Assembly: GCA_018652595.1 (NCBI GenBank)
Contig: JABIBU010000022.1
Coordinates: forward strand, 1 to 50,345
Length of the DNA stretch: 50,345 nt
From: Candidatus Magasanikiibacteriota bacterium
GTDB lineage: Bacteria; Patescibacteriota; Patescibacteriia; Magasanikbacterales; UBA922
Direction of reading: 5' to 3'
A program made the translations under genes and the position numbers. Below, piece by piece: positions 9,531 to 16,874 of the stretch (position 1 is its first letter; every line of letters starts with the position of its first letter). The notes under the pieces are model-generated. The model was not told the origin of the DNA and made no database searches. It saw nothing but the letters and a program-made list of their open reading frames with translations.

Positions 9531-9932
9531 TCAAGATTCCAATTCCTTAAAATCTCCTTTTGAAGCCTTTTCCATAGCAGAGACAAAAACTGGCCCTGTT
9601 TTTGGGTTAAATTTTACATGTTTATAAGAATCTTTCAAAAAAACATTACTGGAATAAAGAACCAGTCCAAATTTACTTCTACTCATACTCTTGCCAGCAT
9701 CTTTGGCATGGTCCACCGCTTGGTTATATGCAATATCAGCAGCATTAACACGAGATGCTACAGGAACACGAGATGTGCTTCTAGATGCCCCTCTCATACC
9801 AGCCCCCGCTGCTGCAATAGCAGCAATACCCAAAAAGGCGACAGCAATTGCCATTTTGGTACTAGATGGCACCTTAACTCTGACCTTTGTGTCGGTCAAA
9901 ACTTCTGTTTGATCTATTGGTTGTTCATCCAT
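9531..9932 (-). CDS. Membrane-anchored N-terminal half of a UGA-split gene
   Basis: A 133-residue frame: a polar N-terminus of ~26 residues, one hydrophobic segment (MAIAVAFLGIAAIAAAGAG), and a basic extracytoplasmic part. It ends ...FKELES at UGA (9533-9531), which is exactly in frame with the long frame that follows. The anchored start plus Gly-rich continuation would make a ~510-residue surface protein. It begins 30 nt after the Clp-like ATPase gene, so the ATPase and this protein may work together. The family is unrecognised. Confidence 0.5.
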   Translation of the reverse strand: MDEQPIDQTEVLTDTKVRVKVPSSTKMAIAVAFLGIAAIAAAGAGMRGASRSTSRVPVASRVNAADIAYNQAVDHAKDAGKSMSRSKFGLVLYSSNVFLKDSYKHVKFNPKTGPVFVSAMEKASKGDFKELES

Positions 9933-9962
9933 ATGAAATAGGTTAAATAAATGAAAATTAAA

Positions 9963-11159
9963 TTAATGTATATTTTTTACATCTTCGTCAACCCAGTCAG
10001 CCACCACTTCTTTTATATGTTTGTCTGTAATCTCTGGCCACACATCATCGCCCTTCATCTTCTTTTCATCTCCCTCTATATCTTTTACTTTATCAACAAT
10101 TTGTTTTCTAATCAGGTCCAATTTTTTCTTACCACTCTCATCTTCTTCTTTTTCACGCAAAGTTTTCAGTTCTACTCGTAATTTTTTTAAATGAGAGTCC
10201 AATTCTTTGTCATCACGACCTGTTTTACCAGCAGCACCGTGCATCAAGGCAGCAGCATGATGAGAAGAACTATTTTCATGAACATTTACCATAGCACCAG
10301 CCTCATCCATAAGGTCAATTGCCTTGTCTGGCAAACGGCGATCCTTGATATATTCATGAGATAGGCGGGCTGCAGCCTCTAGAGCTTTGTCAATAAATTT
10401 TACATGGTGATAAGTTTCATAATTCTTTTTTACACCCTGCAAAATTTCTACTGTCTCTTTTACACTTGGCTCATCTACTGTAACGAGCTGAAACCTACGG
10501 GCCACACTCTCATCTGGCTTTATAAATTCTTCATACTCCTTCATAGTAGTAGCACCAATAAGCTGTAAATCACCACGTGCCAAGGCTGGTTTTAAAATAT
10601 CAGAAAAATTAACAGCTCCTTCTGTTCCTTTTGTTTGCATTACAGTGTGTAACTCATCAATAAATAAAATTATACTACGGCCAGAATTTCTAATTTCTTC
10701 AACTATCTTTTTTACTCTCTGCTCAAACTCACCACGATACTTTGTCCCAGCTAATAATTCTGAAACCCTCAAAGATAAAATTCTTTTATTTTGCAAAACA
10801 TCGGGCACATCTCCTGTCACTATACCCATAGCCAACCCCTCTACAATGGCTGTTTTGCCCACCCCAGGAGGACCTGCCAAAATAACATTGTTCTTGTGCC
10901 GACGTGTCAAAACTTGTGTAGCCCGAGAAATTTCTTCTTCTCTGCCGATTACCGGATCAATTTTACCCTCTCTAGCCAAAGCAGTCAGGTCAAGTGAGAA
11001 CATCTCAAGATTTCTAGTATTAGAAGATCCGCCTGTTTTACCAAGACCAAGCACAGAAAAAACACTACCGCCCTTTTTAAATAAATAAAAAGTGACACCC
11101 GATATAATTAACAATATACCAAACCAACGTAAAACCTCAAAAACGCTCTGGCTATCCAT
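9963..11159 (-). CDS. Membrane-anchored, single-AAA ClpB/ClpC-like ATPase
   Basis: A 398-residue protein starting at MDSQSVFEV. The frame is open 13 codons further upstream but with weaker support. A transmembrane helix (residues ~10-28, FGILLIISGVTFYLF) precedes an AAA+ D1 domain of Clp/Hsp100 type. It shows LTALAREGKIDPVIGRE, Walker A GPPGVGKT (~96-103), an aromatic pore segment (GTKYRGEFEQR), Walker B ILFIDELH, an arginine-finger region (VARRFQ) and the small helical subdomain. A charged coiled coil ends the protein. The N-domain and the whole D2 ring of ClpB/ClpC are missing, so it is not a canonical Clp. A membrane-associated unfoldase or remodeller is inferred. Confidence 0.8.
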   Translation of the reverse strand: MDSQSVFEVLRWFGILLIISGVTFYLFKKGGSVFSVLGLGKTGGSSNTRNLEMFSLDLTALAREGKIDPVIGREEEISRATQVLTRRHKNNVILAGPPGVGKTAIVEGLAMGIVTGDVPDVLQNKRILSLRVSELLAGTKYRGEFEQRVKKIVEEIRNSGRSIILFIDELHTVMQTKGTEGAVNFSDILKPALARGDLQLIGATTMKEYEEFIKPDESVARRFQLVTVDEPSVKETVEILQGVKKNYETYHHVKFIDKALEAAARLSHEYIKDRRLPDKAIDLMDEAGAMVNVHENSSSHHAAALMHGAAGKTGRDDKELDSHLKKLRVELKTLREKEEDESGKKKLDLIRKQIVDKVKDIEGDEKKMKGDDVWPEITDKHIKEVVADWVDEDVKNIH

Positions 11160-11221
11160 ATTTTTATAAACAAAAGTTATATGTAAATTATATACCACTT
11201 CTAACTATTATTCAACTGGTT

Positions 11222-11614
11222 TCAATCAAACAACCAACTAGGCACAATATACTTCTTAAGCTCAATCTTTTCGTCCCCAACCTCAAAATACACACTGACA
11301 AGTTCAAACTTAATCCAAATACTACCAGTATCTATATTTTGTTTTTGACAAAAATCTATTGCTGCCTTTTTTACCCGCTTCATCTTCCCTCTACCAATAG
11401 CTCGCTCTGCACTGTCGTGTCCAAAACTTCGCGCCTTCACTTCTACAAAAGACAACACTGGATACTCACCACTTCTATCCCAAGCAATAATATCCACCTC
11501 GCCCTCTCTAATACCGTAATTCCTCTCGATAATTTCATAGCCTTGCTGTATTAAAAAAAGAGAAGCTTTTTCTTCTCCCCACGCACCAGTCTTTTGTTTT
11601 TCTGTCTTACTCAT
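11222..11614 (-). CDS. YraN family (UPF0102) putative endonuclease
   Basis: A 130-residue protein with the UPF0102 layout: GAWGEEKASLFLIQQGYEIIERNYGIREGEVDIIAWD...LSFVEVKAR. The E...GEVDII...FVEVKAR residues match the PD-(D/E)xK nuclease core of this family, which is related to Holliday-junction resolvases. It ends in UGA, which helps fix UGA as a stop codon here. Its start overlaps the methyltransferase stop by 8 nt. Confidence 0.88.
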   Translation of the reverse strand: MSKTEKQKTGAWGEEKASLFLIQQGYEIIERNYGIREGEVDIIAWDRSGEYPVLSFVEVKARSFGHDSAERAIGRGKMKRVKKAAIDFCQKQNIDTGSIWIKFELVSVYFEVGDEKIELKKYIVPSWLFD

Positions 11615-12161
11615 GTTTATAAAGCACTAGACCCTTATGAAACTGACCCAACTCAAATTCCTCCTGCACTGCCAATCCATTTTTCCCAGCCCAAGACTTT
11701 ACCTCTCCAAAACCAATAAATCTGTCATCACTAGGACCAAACATAAGACCTTTTTTTGCCCAATCAACAACTACGACTCTAGCCTTTTTTTTCAAGAGCG
11801 GCAAAACATTATCCAAAACCTGAACATGATTACCAGTCTGCACAAGAGTATTTACAATAAAGGCGACGTCTAAAACTTTTTTGGGTATTGCCACGCCATT
11901 TTCTCTTTCCAAATCTCCCCAAACTGTCTGAATATTTAATATTGCCGAAGATGCTGCTCGTTTTTTAACTTGCTCCAATACATTCTTCAAAATATCAACT
12001 GCATATACCACACCCATCTCACCTACGATCTTGGAAACCGGGAAAACCATATGGCCAGTACGCCCACAACCAAAATCAGCCACATGCATACCTGACAATA
12101 TTCTGGCTTTTTCGAAGACCACATAAGGGTCTACCATTTGATTTCCACTATGGTGGGTCAT
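11607..12161 (-). CDS. Class I SAM-dependent methyltransferase
   Basis: A 184-residue protein from MTHHSGNQMVDP. The longer frame starting at 12209 overlaps the preceding gene, whereas this ATG sits 4 nt after that stop. Motif I is VADFGCGRTGH (~35-45), followed by an acidic end of strand 2 (VYAVDI) and FIVNTLVQTG in motif IV position, and VVVVDWAKKG later. This is the Rossmann methyltransferase order. It resembles the UbiE/methyltransf_11 group and has no target-specifying motif. Confidence 0.75.
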   Translation of the reverse strand: MTHHSGNQMVDPYVVFEKARILSGMHVADFGCGRTGHMVFPVSKIVGEMGVVYAVDILKNVLEQVKKRAASSAILNIQTVWGDLERENGVAIPKKVLDVAFIVNTLVQTGNHVQVLDNVLPLLKKKARVVVVDWAKKGLMFGPSDDRFIGFGEVKSWAGKNGLAVQEEFELGQFHKGLVLYKHE

Positions 12162-12165
12162 AAAA

Positions 12166-12408
12166 TTAGAATGTAAAAAGTTTTCCAAAAAATCCCAAAA
12201 CCATGTCACCCAAAAGTCCGCTAATCCCCAAAAAGGCGATTAGAATGATAACAATTCCGACCAATTTATAGAATAAACGCGTACCACCCGATGTGCCCAT
12301 ATGTTCTTCTGCCCAAGAGCTGGTACCAAAGTTTTGTATAAACCATTCAGTCTTGATAACGAGTATAGCACCAACCGCAATAGCCAATGAAGCTACTAAA
12401 TATTTCAT
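12166..12408 (-). CDS. Small membrane protein
   Basis: An 80-residue protein with an N-terminal hydrophobic segment (YLVASLAIAVGAILVI), a polar middle (GTSSWAEEHMG) and a second segment (LVGIVIILIAFLGISGLLG). It heads the minus-strand operon that continues into the methyltransferase, YraN-like and Clp-like genes. Such 80-residue two-helix proteins are frequent in CPR genomes. I assign no function. Confidence 0.6.
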   Translation of the reverse strand: MKYLVASLAIAVGAILVIKTEWFIQNFGTSSWAEEHMGTSGGTRLFYKLVGIVIILIAFLGISGLLGDMVLGFFGKLFTF

Positions 12409-12469
12409 AATTTTATTTAGACAAATTAATATTGTTATTATACAATAAAATCAAACAAAAAACCATTCT

Positions 12470-12579
12470 GTCATTGCGAGAAGCTCTGATGAAATACAGG
12501 GCGACGCGGCAATCTCATTCTTTAGTACCACTGAAGAATGAGATTGCTTCGTCATTGTTTCACATTCCTCGCAATGACG
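12470..12579. repeat. ~110-bp MITE-like palindromic repeat, copy 1
   Basis: Ends are TGTCATTGCGAG and CTCGCAATGAC in inverted orientation; inside are GCAATCTC and GAGATTGC arms. Two further copies occur at 16352-16461 and 25988-26103. All three share the outer arms and parts of the interior (CAATCTC/CAATCCC and a terminal CACATTCCTCGC). Confidence 0.9.
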
Positions 12580-12589
12580 AGCCCCACAA

Positions 12590-13924
12590 TTAATTTAATA
12601 TTCTCATCTCCCTCCTATACATCCACCAAGTTATAGCCCCAGCCAAACTATCGGCAACTGGAAAAGCAATCCATATGCCAAGTAGACCAAAAAAGTGTGG
12701 CAAAATAATTACCAATGGAATAAGTAAAAGAACCTGGCGAAGTGAGGACAAAAATAAAGACTCTTTGGCACGACCCAGCGCCTGATAAAGCCCCCCACTA
12801 ACCACTTGGAAGCCAATAGTCGCAAAAGCCAGCGCAACTACCCTCATCGCCAACACACCCATCTCTATCGCATCTGGATCACTAGTAAAAATTTGAAGAA
12901 GAGACTTCGGGAAAATTTCCAAAACAAGAAAAGCTCCAATAGCACTATAGGTCGTAAGTTTTATAGACAATTTTATAGCCTCCTTTACTCTATCCATCGC
13001 CCCAGAACCAAAATTATAACCAACGATAGGTTGCATACCCTGCACAATACCAATCAGTGGCAAAAACACAAAAGCAAGCAGACGATTTATTATTCCAAAA
13101 ACACCGATCGCGATATCCCCTCCATAAACAGCCAAAGAATTATTCAAAACCATTGCCATAATACTGCTGGACCCCATACGAACAAAAGAAGATATTCCAA
13201 TAACAGTTATTTCTTTTACAATATAAAATTTTAATCTTAAGTTTTTGAAGTAGAATTTTAACAAACTCTTTCCCGTGGCAAAATAATACAAAATATACAA
13301 GAAAGTTGCGATTTGGGATAAGACAGTAGCCCAAGCTGCACCAGCCATACCCATCCCAAAACCAAAAATAAAAATTGGGTCCAATATAATATTCAAAAGC
13401 GCACCAATCAACATTGTAATCATCGCGACCTTGGCATTTCCCTCAGCGCGAACCAAGTTATTGCCCACCATGCCAAATGAAAAAAATACAATCCCCAACA
13501 TAATAATCCTGGCATACTCAATTGCCAAAGGCAGAATTGTGTCAGTCGCACCAAATGCAATCAAAAGTGGCTTTATAAAAACAAGACCAAGTACAGTCAT
13601 TATAATACTCGAGATAATAACCATAGATACAATATTCCCCAAAGCAAATTCTGTCTCTTCTTTTTTTCGCTCACCCAGCTTACGTGAAATAAATGAAGCA
13701 CCGCCTATTCCAATTGTCTGCTCTATCGCCATTATGAGCATGTGAATAGGGAATACAATTGCAATACCTGCAATCCCCAAAATGCCCACTGCCCTACCTA
13801 TGAAGATAGTATCTACCAAATTATACAGTGCCATCACAAGCATCCCCACCATAGCTGGTGCGGATAGTTTCCATAGTAACTTTTTTATCGGCGCTTCGGC
13901 TAATTGTGTTTCTCGTTCGTGCAT
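12590..13924 (-). CDS. MATE family efflux transporter
   Basis: A 444-residue, twelve-segment membrane protein of the multidrug and toxic compound extrusion family, which exports organic cations or drugs in exchange for Na+ or H+. Two homologous halves are recognisable; the first has LVDTIFIGRAVGILGIAG and the second begins near residue 230 with VIGISSFVRMGSSSIMAMVLNNSLA. GIVQGMQPIVGYNFG in the second half is a classic MATE signature. The protein is full length. It is separated from the lipoprotein gene upstream by a terminator, so it is transcribed alone. Confidence 0.92.
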   Translation of the reverse strand: MHERETQLAEAPIKKLLWKLSAPAMVGMLVMALYNLVDTIFIGRAVGILGIAGIAIVFPIHMLIMAIEQTIGIGGASFISRKLGERKKEETEFALGNIVSMVIISSIIMTVLGLVFIKPLLIAFGATDTILPLAIEYARIIMLGIVFFSFGMVGNNLVRAEGNAKVAMITMLIGALLNIILDPIFIFGFGMGMAGAAWATVLSQIATFLYILYYFATGKSLLKFYFKNLRLKFYIVKEITVIGISSFVRMGSSSIMAMVLNNSLAVYGGDIAIGVFGIINRLLAFVFLPLIGIVQGMQPIVGYNFGSGAMDRVKEAIKLSIKLTTYSAIGAFLVLEIFPKSLLQIFTSDPDAIEMGVLAMRVVALAFATIGFQVVSGGLYQALGRAKESLFLSSLRQVLLLIPLVIILPHFFGLLGIWIAFPVADSLAGAITWWMYRREMRILN

Positions 13925-13951
13925 AGGGCACTATTTTAGCACAAATCCAAA

Positions 13952-13984
13952 CAAAAAACCATCTACACTTATAGATGATTTTTT
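13952..13984 (-). terminator. Intrinsic terminator of the trpS-lipoprotein unit
   Basis: CATCTA/TAGATG stem with a 6-nt loop, followed on the minus strand by GGTTTTTT, just downstream of the Gmad2 lipoprotein gene. Confidence 0.8.
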
Positions 13985-14004
13985 AATAATTTATAGGATA
14001 AATA

Positions 14005-14715
14005 CTAATTAAAATAAATTGGTACTTCTAGTACATCGTCATTTTCAGACAGTCCAGATGGGTTATCTTTTTTCAAAATCAATGTCCCTCTGTCATACAA
14101 TTCTGGTTTTTCAAAATTTAATTCTACTGAAAATTTTACAAATTCTTCCGTCATCCAATCGCCTTCGGCTGTGGCATAGCTCTCGGCAATGATCAAGCCA
14201 TCCCAATCAGTCAAAACTACTGGAAAATCTCCCTCAAAAAACCAAGTTCCTCTGGCCTCTCCTGTAATTGTTAGCGGGCTATTAACTTTTTGATTTGGGC
14301 GAGGAGTATCCATACGAATCAAACCATCTTTTTGCAATTCATTGCCGATATTCTCTGTAAAACCCTTATCTCCGTGGCGACACTGTCTAGGGTAGCTCTC
14401 CATTGCAGGATTCCCTGCCTTTATACAATCCTCAAAACTATTTACCTCATTCAAATTCTGATCTTCGCAAGAACCATCTACAATATCAAAAGCTCCTGCA
14501 TCCTCGGCAGCACAACGATTTGCAAAAGTCTCATCTACAGGATCACACGGAGTTGTAATACAAACTACATTTATTTTTCCGCAAACTTCTACATCCTCTA
14601 TTATAACATCGAGTGCACACAATTTTGATTCCTCAGGTAAATTTTGCAGACCACAACCGCTCATTATAAAAAGAGTGATTACTAGTCCTAAAATAATTTT
14701 ATAATTTTTAAACAT
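14005..14715 (-). CDS. Lipoprotein with a Gmad2-type immunoglobulin-like domain
   Basis: A 236-residue protein. An N-terminal hydrophobic segment ends in a lipobox-like IMSGC (Cys ~21), predicting a lipid anchor. The middle (~35-110) is Cys-rich. From ~130, MDTPRPNQKVNSPLTITGEARGTWFFEGDFP...WM followed by DRGTLILKKDNPSG is the Gmad2 (germination/sporulation Ig-like) domain. This is common at the surface of CPR and Firmicutes, with a presumed binding role. It starts only 5 nt after trpS, so the two are likely cotranscribed, though no functional link is evident. Confidence 0.8.
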   Translation of the reverse strand: MFKNYKIILGLVITLFIMSGCGLQNLPEESKLCALDVIIEDVEVCGKINVVCITTPCDPVDETFANRCAAEDAGAFDIVDGSCEDQNLNEVNSFEDCIKAGNPAMESYPRQCRHGDKGFTENIGNELQKDGLIRMDTPRPNQKVNSPLTITGEARGTWFFEGDFPVVLTDWDGLIIAESYATAEGDWMTEEFVKFSVELNFEKPELYDRGTLILKKDNPSGLSENDDVLEVPIYFN

Positions 14716-14719
14716 GATT

Positions 14720-15706
14720 TTAACGAATTCCTACAAGTTTTCTCACTTCTTCCATAGTCTTGCTTGCCACTGGATTTGCCTTGTCAGCTCCGGCAATGAG
14801 AATCTCGGCAAGTTCATCATGATTCATCATAAGTTCATTGCGTTTTTCTCTAAACTCGGCAAAGTACTCAGCAACCGCGTTGCCAACTTCTGATTTTAGA
14901 TCACCGTAACGGATTGTTCCAGCCTTTTCTGCTTTTTCAAAATCTTTGTAACTATCCCCACTAGAAAATTGCTTTAGAAGTAATAATAAATTCTCCACAC
15001 CAGGTGCACCCTCTCCACCACCGCTAGCAGTAACAGCTTTTTTTAGTTTCTTTTCAATTACATTAGGCTCGTCTGCCAGCTCTATTACATGACCCTCTCC
15101 AAGACTCTTACTCATTTTCTTTTCCGGCTCAAGTAAACTCATTACTTTTGGAATCTTAGTTAACAAATGTTTGGTCTCTGGAAAGTATTTAGAATATTTT
15201 TTGTTAAATTTCTTGGCAATATCGCGAGTAAGCTCTACATGCTGTATCTGATCCTGCCCAACCGGCACCATCTGACCACCATAAAGAAGGATATCAGCAG
15301 CCTGTAAAATTGGATAAGTAAAAAGCCCAGTATTAATATTTTTTAACTGTTGCTGTGACTTATCTTTGAACTGGGTCATGCGTTCTAGTTCTGATATAGG
15401 TGTAACAGTATTAAAAATCCAAGCCAGCTCAGTATGTTCGGCCACATGAGACTGCACAAACAGAGTTGTCTTGTCTGGATCAATACCAGAAGCAATTAAT
15501 TCTGCCGAAGTACGAATTATTTGTTCATGACGCTCTTTTGCGGTCATATTACCAGCCAGAGAGTGCAAATCTGCAATGAAAATATACATTTCATACTTGT
15601 CAGAATTTTGTAGCTCTACCCAGTTTTTTACTGCACCCAAATAATTACCAACATGCAAATTGCCAGTTGGCTGAATTCCAGAGACTATGATTGGTTTTGA
15701 AGACAT
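14720..15706 (-). CDS. trpS: Tryptophanyl-tRNA synthetase
   Basis: A 328-residue class I aminoacyl-tRNA synthetase that charges tRNA-Trp. The start is at MSSKPIIVSGIQPTG; an upstream open stretch is not conserved-looking. The HIGH-type motif is PTGNLHVGNY, the signature KMSKS appears as KKMSKSLG, and GQDQIQHVELTRDIA is diagnostic for TrpRS. Length is normal. A TrpR-family regulator lies ~750 nt upstream on the same strand, separated by two tiny genes. Confidence 0.96.
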   Translation of the reverse strand: MSSKPIIVSGIQPTGNLHVGNYLGAVKNWVELQNSDKYEMYIFIADLHSLAGNMTAKERHEQIIRTSAELIASGIDPDKTTLFVQSHVAEHTELAWIFNTVTPISELERMTQFKDKSQQQLKNINTGLFTYPILQAADILLYGGQMVPVGQDQIQHVELTRDIAKKFNKKYSKYFPETKHLLTKIPKVMSLLEPEKKMSKSLGEGHVIELADEPNVIEKKLKKAVTASGGGEGAPGVENLLLLLKQFSSGDSYKDFEKAEKAGTIRYGDLKSEVGNAVAEYFAEFREKRNELMMNHDELAEILIAGADKANPVASKTMEEVRKLVGIR

Positions 15707-15753
15707 ATTTATTATGGTTATATCAATATATCCTATTTTACTCAATTTCAGAC

Positions 15754-15809
15754 AAAAAAACAAGAGGGTGACGGGAACATGAAAGCTTTTGCTCTCGTCC
15801 CCGTCACCC
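15754..15809 (-). terminator. Intrinsic terminator of the tiny-gene pair
   Basis: GGGTGACGGG (15766-15775) and CCCGTCACCC (15800-15809) pair perfectly over 10 bp with a 24-nt loop, followed on the minus strand by CTCTTGTTTTTTTG. It follows the 15853-16165 genes. Confidence 0.88.
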
Positions 15810-15852
15810 CACATCACCAGTCTGAATCCCAGCCCATAGGCCCTCCTCCTTT

Positions 15853-15996
15853 TTACTTAGTAACAGGATAACCGGCAGAATCAATCTCCTCATGATATTC
15901 TTTGCCACAGCATCGGCAACGATATCTGCTATAAGAACACCAGTACACGAGTGTCTTGGAAATAAATTCCCAAACATGATTACAGGAATCACTCAT
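15853..15996 (-). CDS. 47-residue Cys-rich zinc-ribbon-like protein
   Basis: ATG at 15996 is preceded 8 nt upstream by a strong AAGGAGG, unlike most genes here. The protein has Cys5-x-His7, Cys20 and a C27-x-C29-C30 cluster (RCRCCGKEY), a pattern consistent with a small zinc-binding fold. The gene is noticeably richer in G+C than its neighbours. It follows the 48-residue gene by 22 nt and is followed by a perfect terminator, so the pair is a small operon. I do not recognise the family. Confidence 0.65.
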   Translation of the reverse strand: MSDSCNHVWEFISKTLVYWCSYSRYRCRCCGKEYHEEIDSAGYPVTK

Positions 15997-16018
15997 TACA
16001 ACGCCTCCTTGCGTTTAG

Positions 16019-16165
16019 TCAGCAGCAGGCACCGCTGATCTTGATTAACCCCTTACTGCCACTTGGCAACTTGGGAAACTTAACCCCTCCAGTCTCACCG
16101 TCAGCCGAGAGCTGACGAAGTGTCTCTGCAATGTCTGCCTCAGTGGGCTTTGTATCCTGACTCAT
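16019..16165 (-). CDS. 48-residue small protein with Cys-Cys C-terminus
   Basis: ATG at 16165 is preceded by GGGGGT and ends at UGA. The N-terminal half is polar and helical (DTKPTEADIAETLRQLSAD); the C-terminal half is Gly/Lys/Ser-rich and finishes SGSKGLIKISGACC. This leader-plus-short-core outline is reminiscent of a modified-peptide precursor, but no maturation enzyme is nearby. It is GC-rich relative to the surroundings and forms an operon with the Cys-rich gene downstream. Confidence 0.6.
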   Translation of the reverse strand: MSQDTKPTEADIAETLRQLSADGETGGVKFPKLPSGSKGLIKISGACC

Positions 16166-16230
16166 GATACCCCCATAAAAGAACGCTTTTGTTTCTCAGT
16201 CTAGCGGCAAAATTACCAACAGATCCAAAA

Positions 16231-16257
16231 AACAAAAAACTGCCCATCTGGACAGTT
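16231..16257 (-). terminator. Intrinsic terminator of the TrpR-family gene
   Basis: On the minus strand AACTGTCC pairs with GGGCAGTT (one G-U) around a 4-nt loop and is followed by TTTTTTGTTTTTT. It separates the regulator from the tiny-gene pair. Confidence 0.8.
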
Positions 16258-16351
16258 AGTTTAAAAAATAAAAACCAAAACTACTGTCCAGATCTCCAGA
16301 CAGCATGCCAACTATTTAATTTTGCATTATTTTTATACATATTTTTTACCG

Positions 16352-16461
16352 TGTCATTGCGAGTCCCGATTCGCATCGGGACGAAGCAATCCCAGTGGAC
16401 CAGCAACGTTGCTAATTCAATGGGATTGCCACGTTATTGTTTCACATTCCTCGCAATGACA
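16352..16461. repeat. ~110-bp MITE-like palindromic repeat, copy 2
   Basis: Same TGTCATTGCGAG...CTCGCAATGACA ends as copies at 12470 and 25988. The inner arm after the left end is replaced by TCCCGATTCGCATCGGGA, a small hairpin. CAATCCCAGTG and ACCAGCAACGT are shared with copy 3. Confidence 0.9.
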
Positions 16462-16463
16462 GG

Positions 16464-16733
16464 TTAAAGTTGTATCATTCTTTTAACTTTATCTTTTTTT
16501 CTTCTTAGTTCGGCTGCCCCCCTGATGACAGTGCCGATTGCCACATCCAATTCCTCAGAAATATCACGTTGACTCTTGCCAGCGAGCAATCCTTTAAAAA
16601 TTTGTAGACGATGTGACAAATCTTCTACCTCAGAATCGGTCAAAAGAACATCCAAAAAATTCTTCATGTTTTTATCATTTTGAATTTGTACCAAATTATG
16701 AACCAGGTCTTTTTCAAATTTAGGTTTAGCCAT
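16464..16733 (-). CDS. TrpR/YerC family transcriptional regulator
   Basis: An 89-residue helix-turn-helix protein. LTDSEVEDLSHRLQIFKGLLAGKSQRDISEELDVAIGTVIRGAAEL is the family core (residues ~31-77), with the second helix-turn-helix element around SQRDISEELDVAIGTVIRG. The family includes the tryptophan-responsive repressor TrpR and YerC/YecD. An unusually strong palindrome overlaps its own promoter (16750-16775), so autoregulation is likely. Whether it senses tryptophan is open; trpS is the only tryptophan gene in view. Effector residues cannot be judged by eye. Confidence 0.85.
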   Translation of the reverse strand: MAKPKFEKDLVHNLVQIQNDKNMKNFLDVLLTDSEVEDLSHRLQIFKGLLAGKSQRDISEELDVAIGTVIRGAAELRRKKDKVKRMIQL

Positions 16734-16749
16734 ATTTATAAAATATTAT

Positions 16750-16797
16750 GTACTATTGTACTAGTACAATAGTACAGTATAATTAAGATGTTGTCAA
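16750..16797 (-). promoter_or_regulatory. Promoter with a perfect 26-bp operator palindrome upstream of the TrpR-family gene
   Basis: On the minus strand TTGACA (16797-16792), 17 nt, TACTAT (16774-16769). The -10 falls inside a perfect palindrome (16750-16775): half-site GTACTATTGTACT followed by its reverse complement. The central GTACTAGTAC resembles the core of the E. coli trp operator as I recall it. Occupation would block polymerase at -10 and +1. Confidence 0.8.
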
Positions 16798-16813
16798 ATA
16801 AAATCTGTGGATA

Positions 16814-16841
16814 AAAAATCCGACCTCTCGGTCGGATTTTT
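16814..16841. terminator. Intrinsic terminator after RNase J
   Basis: AAAAATCCGACC and GGTCGGATTTTT pair over 12 bp around a TCTC loop, just downstream of the RNase J gene. Confidence 0.93.
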
Positions 16842-16874
16842 GCTTATAACTTATCGCTTATAACTTACGGCTGT

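Noticed and set aside
9531-9533. Selenocysteine or recoded UGA (glycine code of some CPR lineages)
   Set aside because: UGA ends other genes here, and I see no selenocysteine-insertion hairpin. Readthrough stays possible but a recoded genome does not.
15804-15992. A 62-codon minus-strand frame
   Set aside because: It is out of frame with, and almost entirely covered by, the 47-residue gene, which has the better start and zinc-type Cys pattern.
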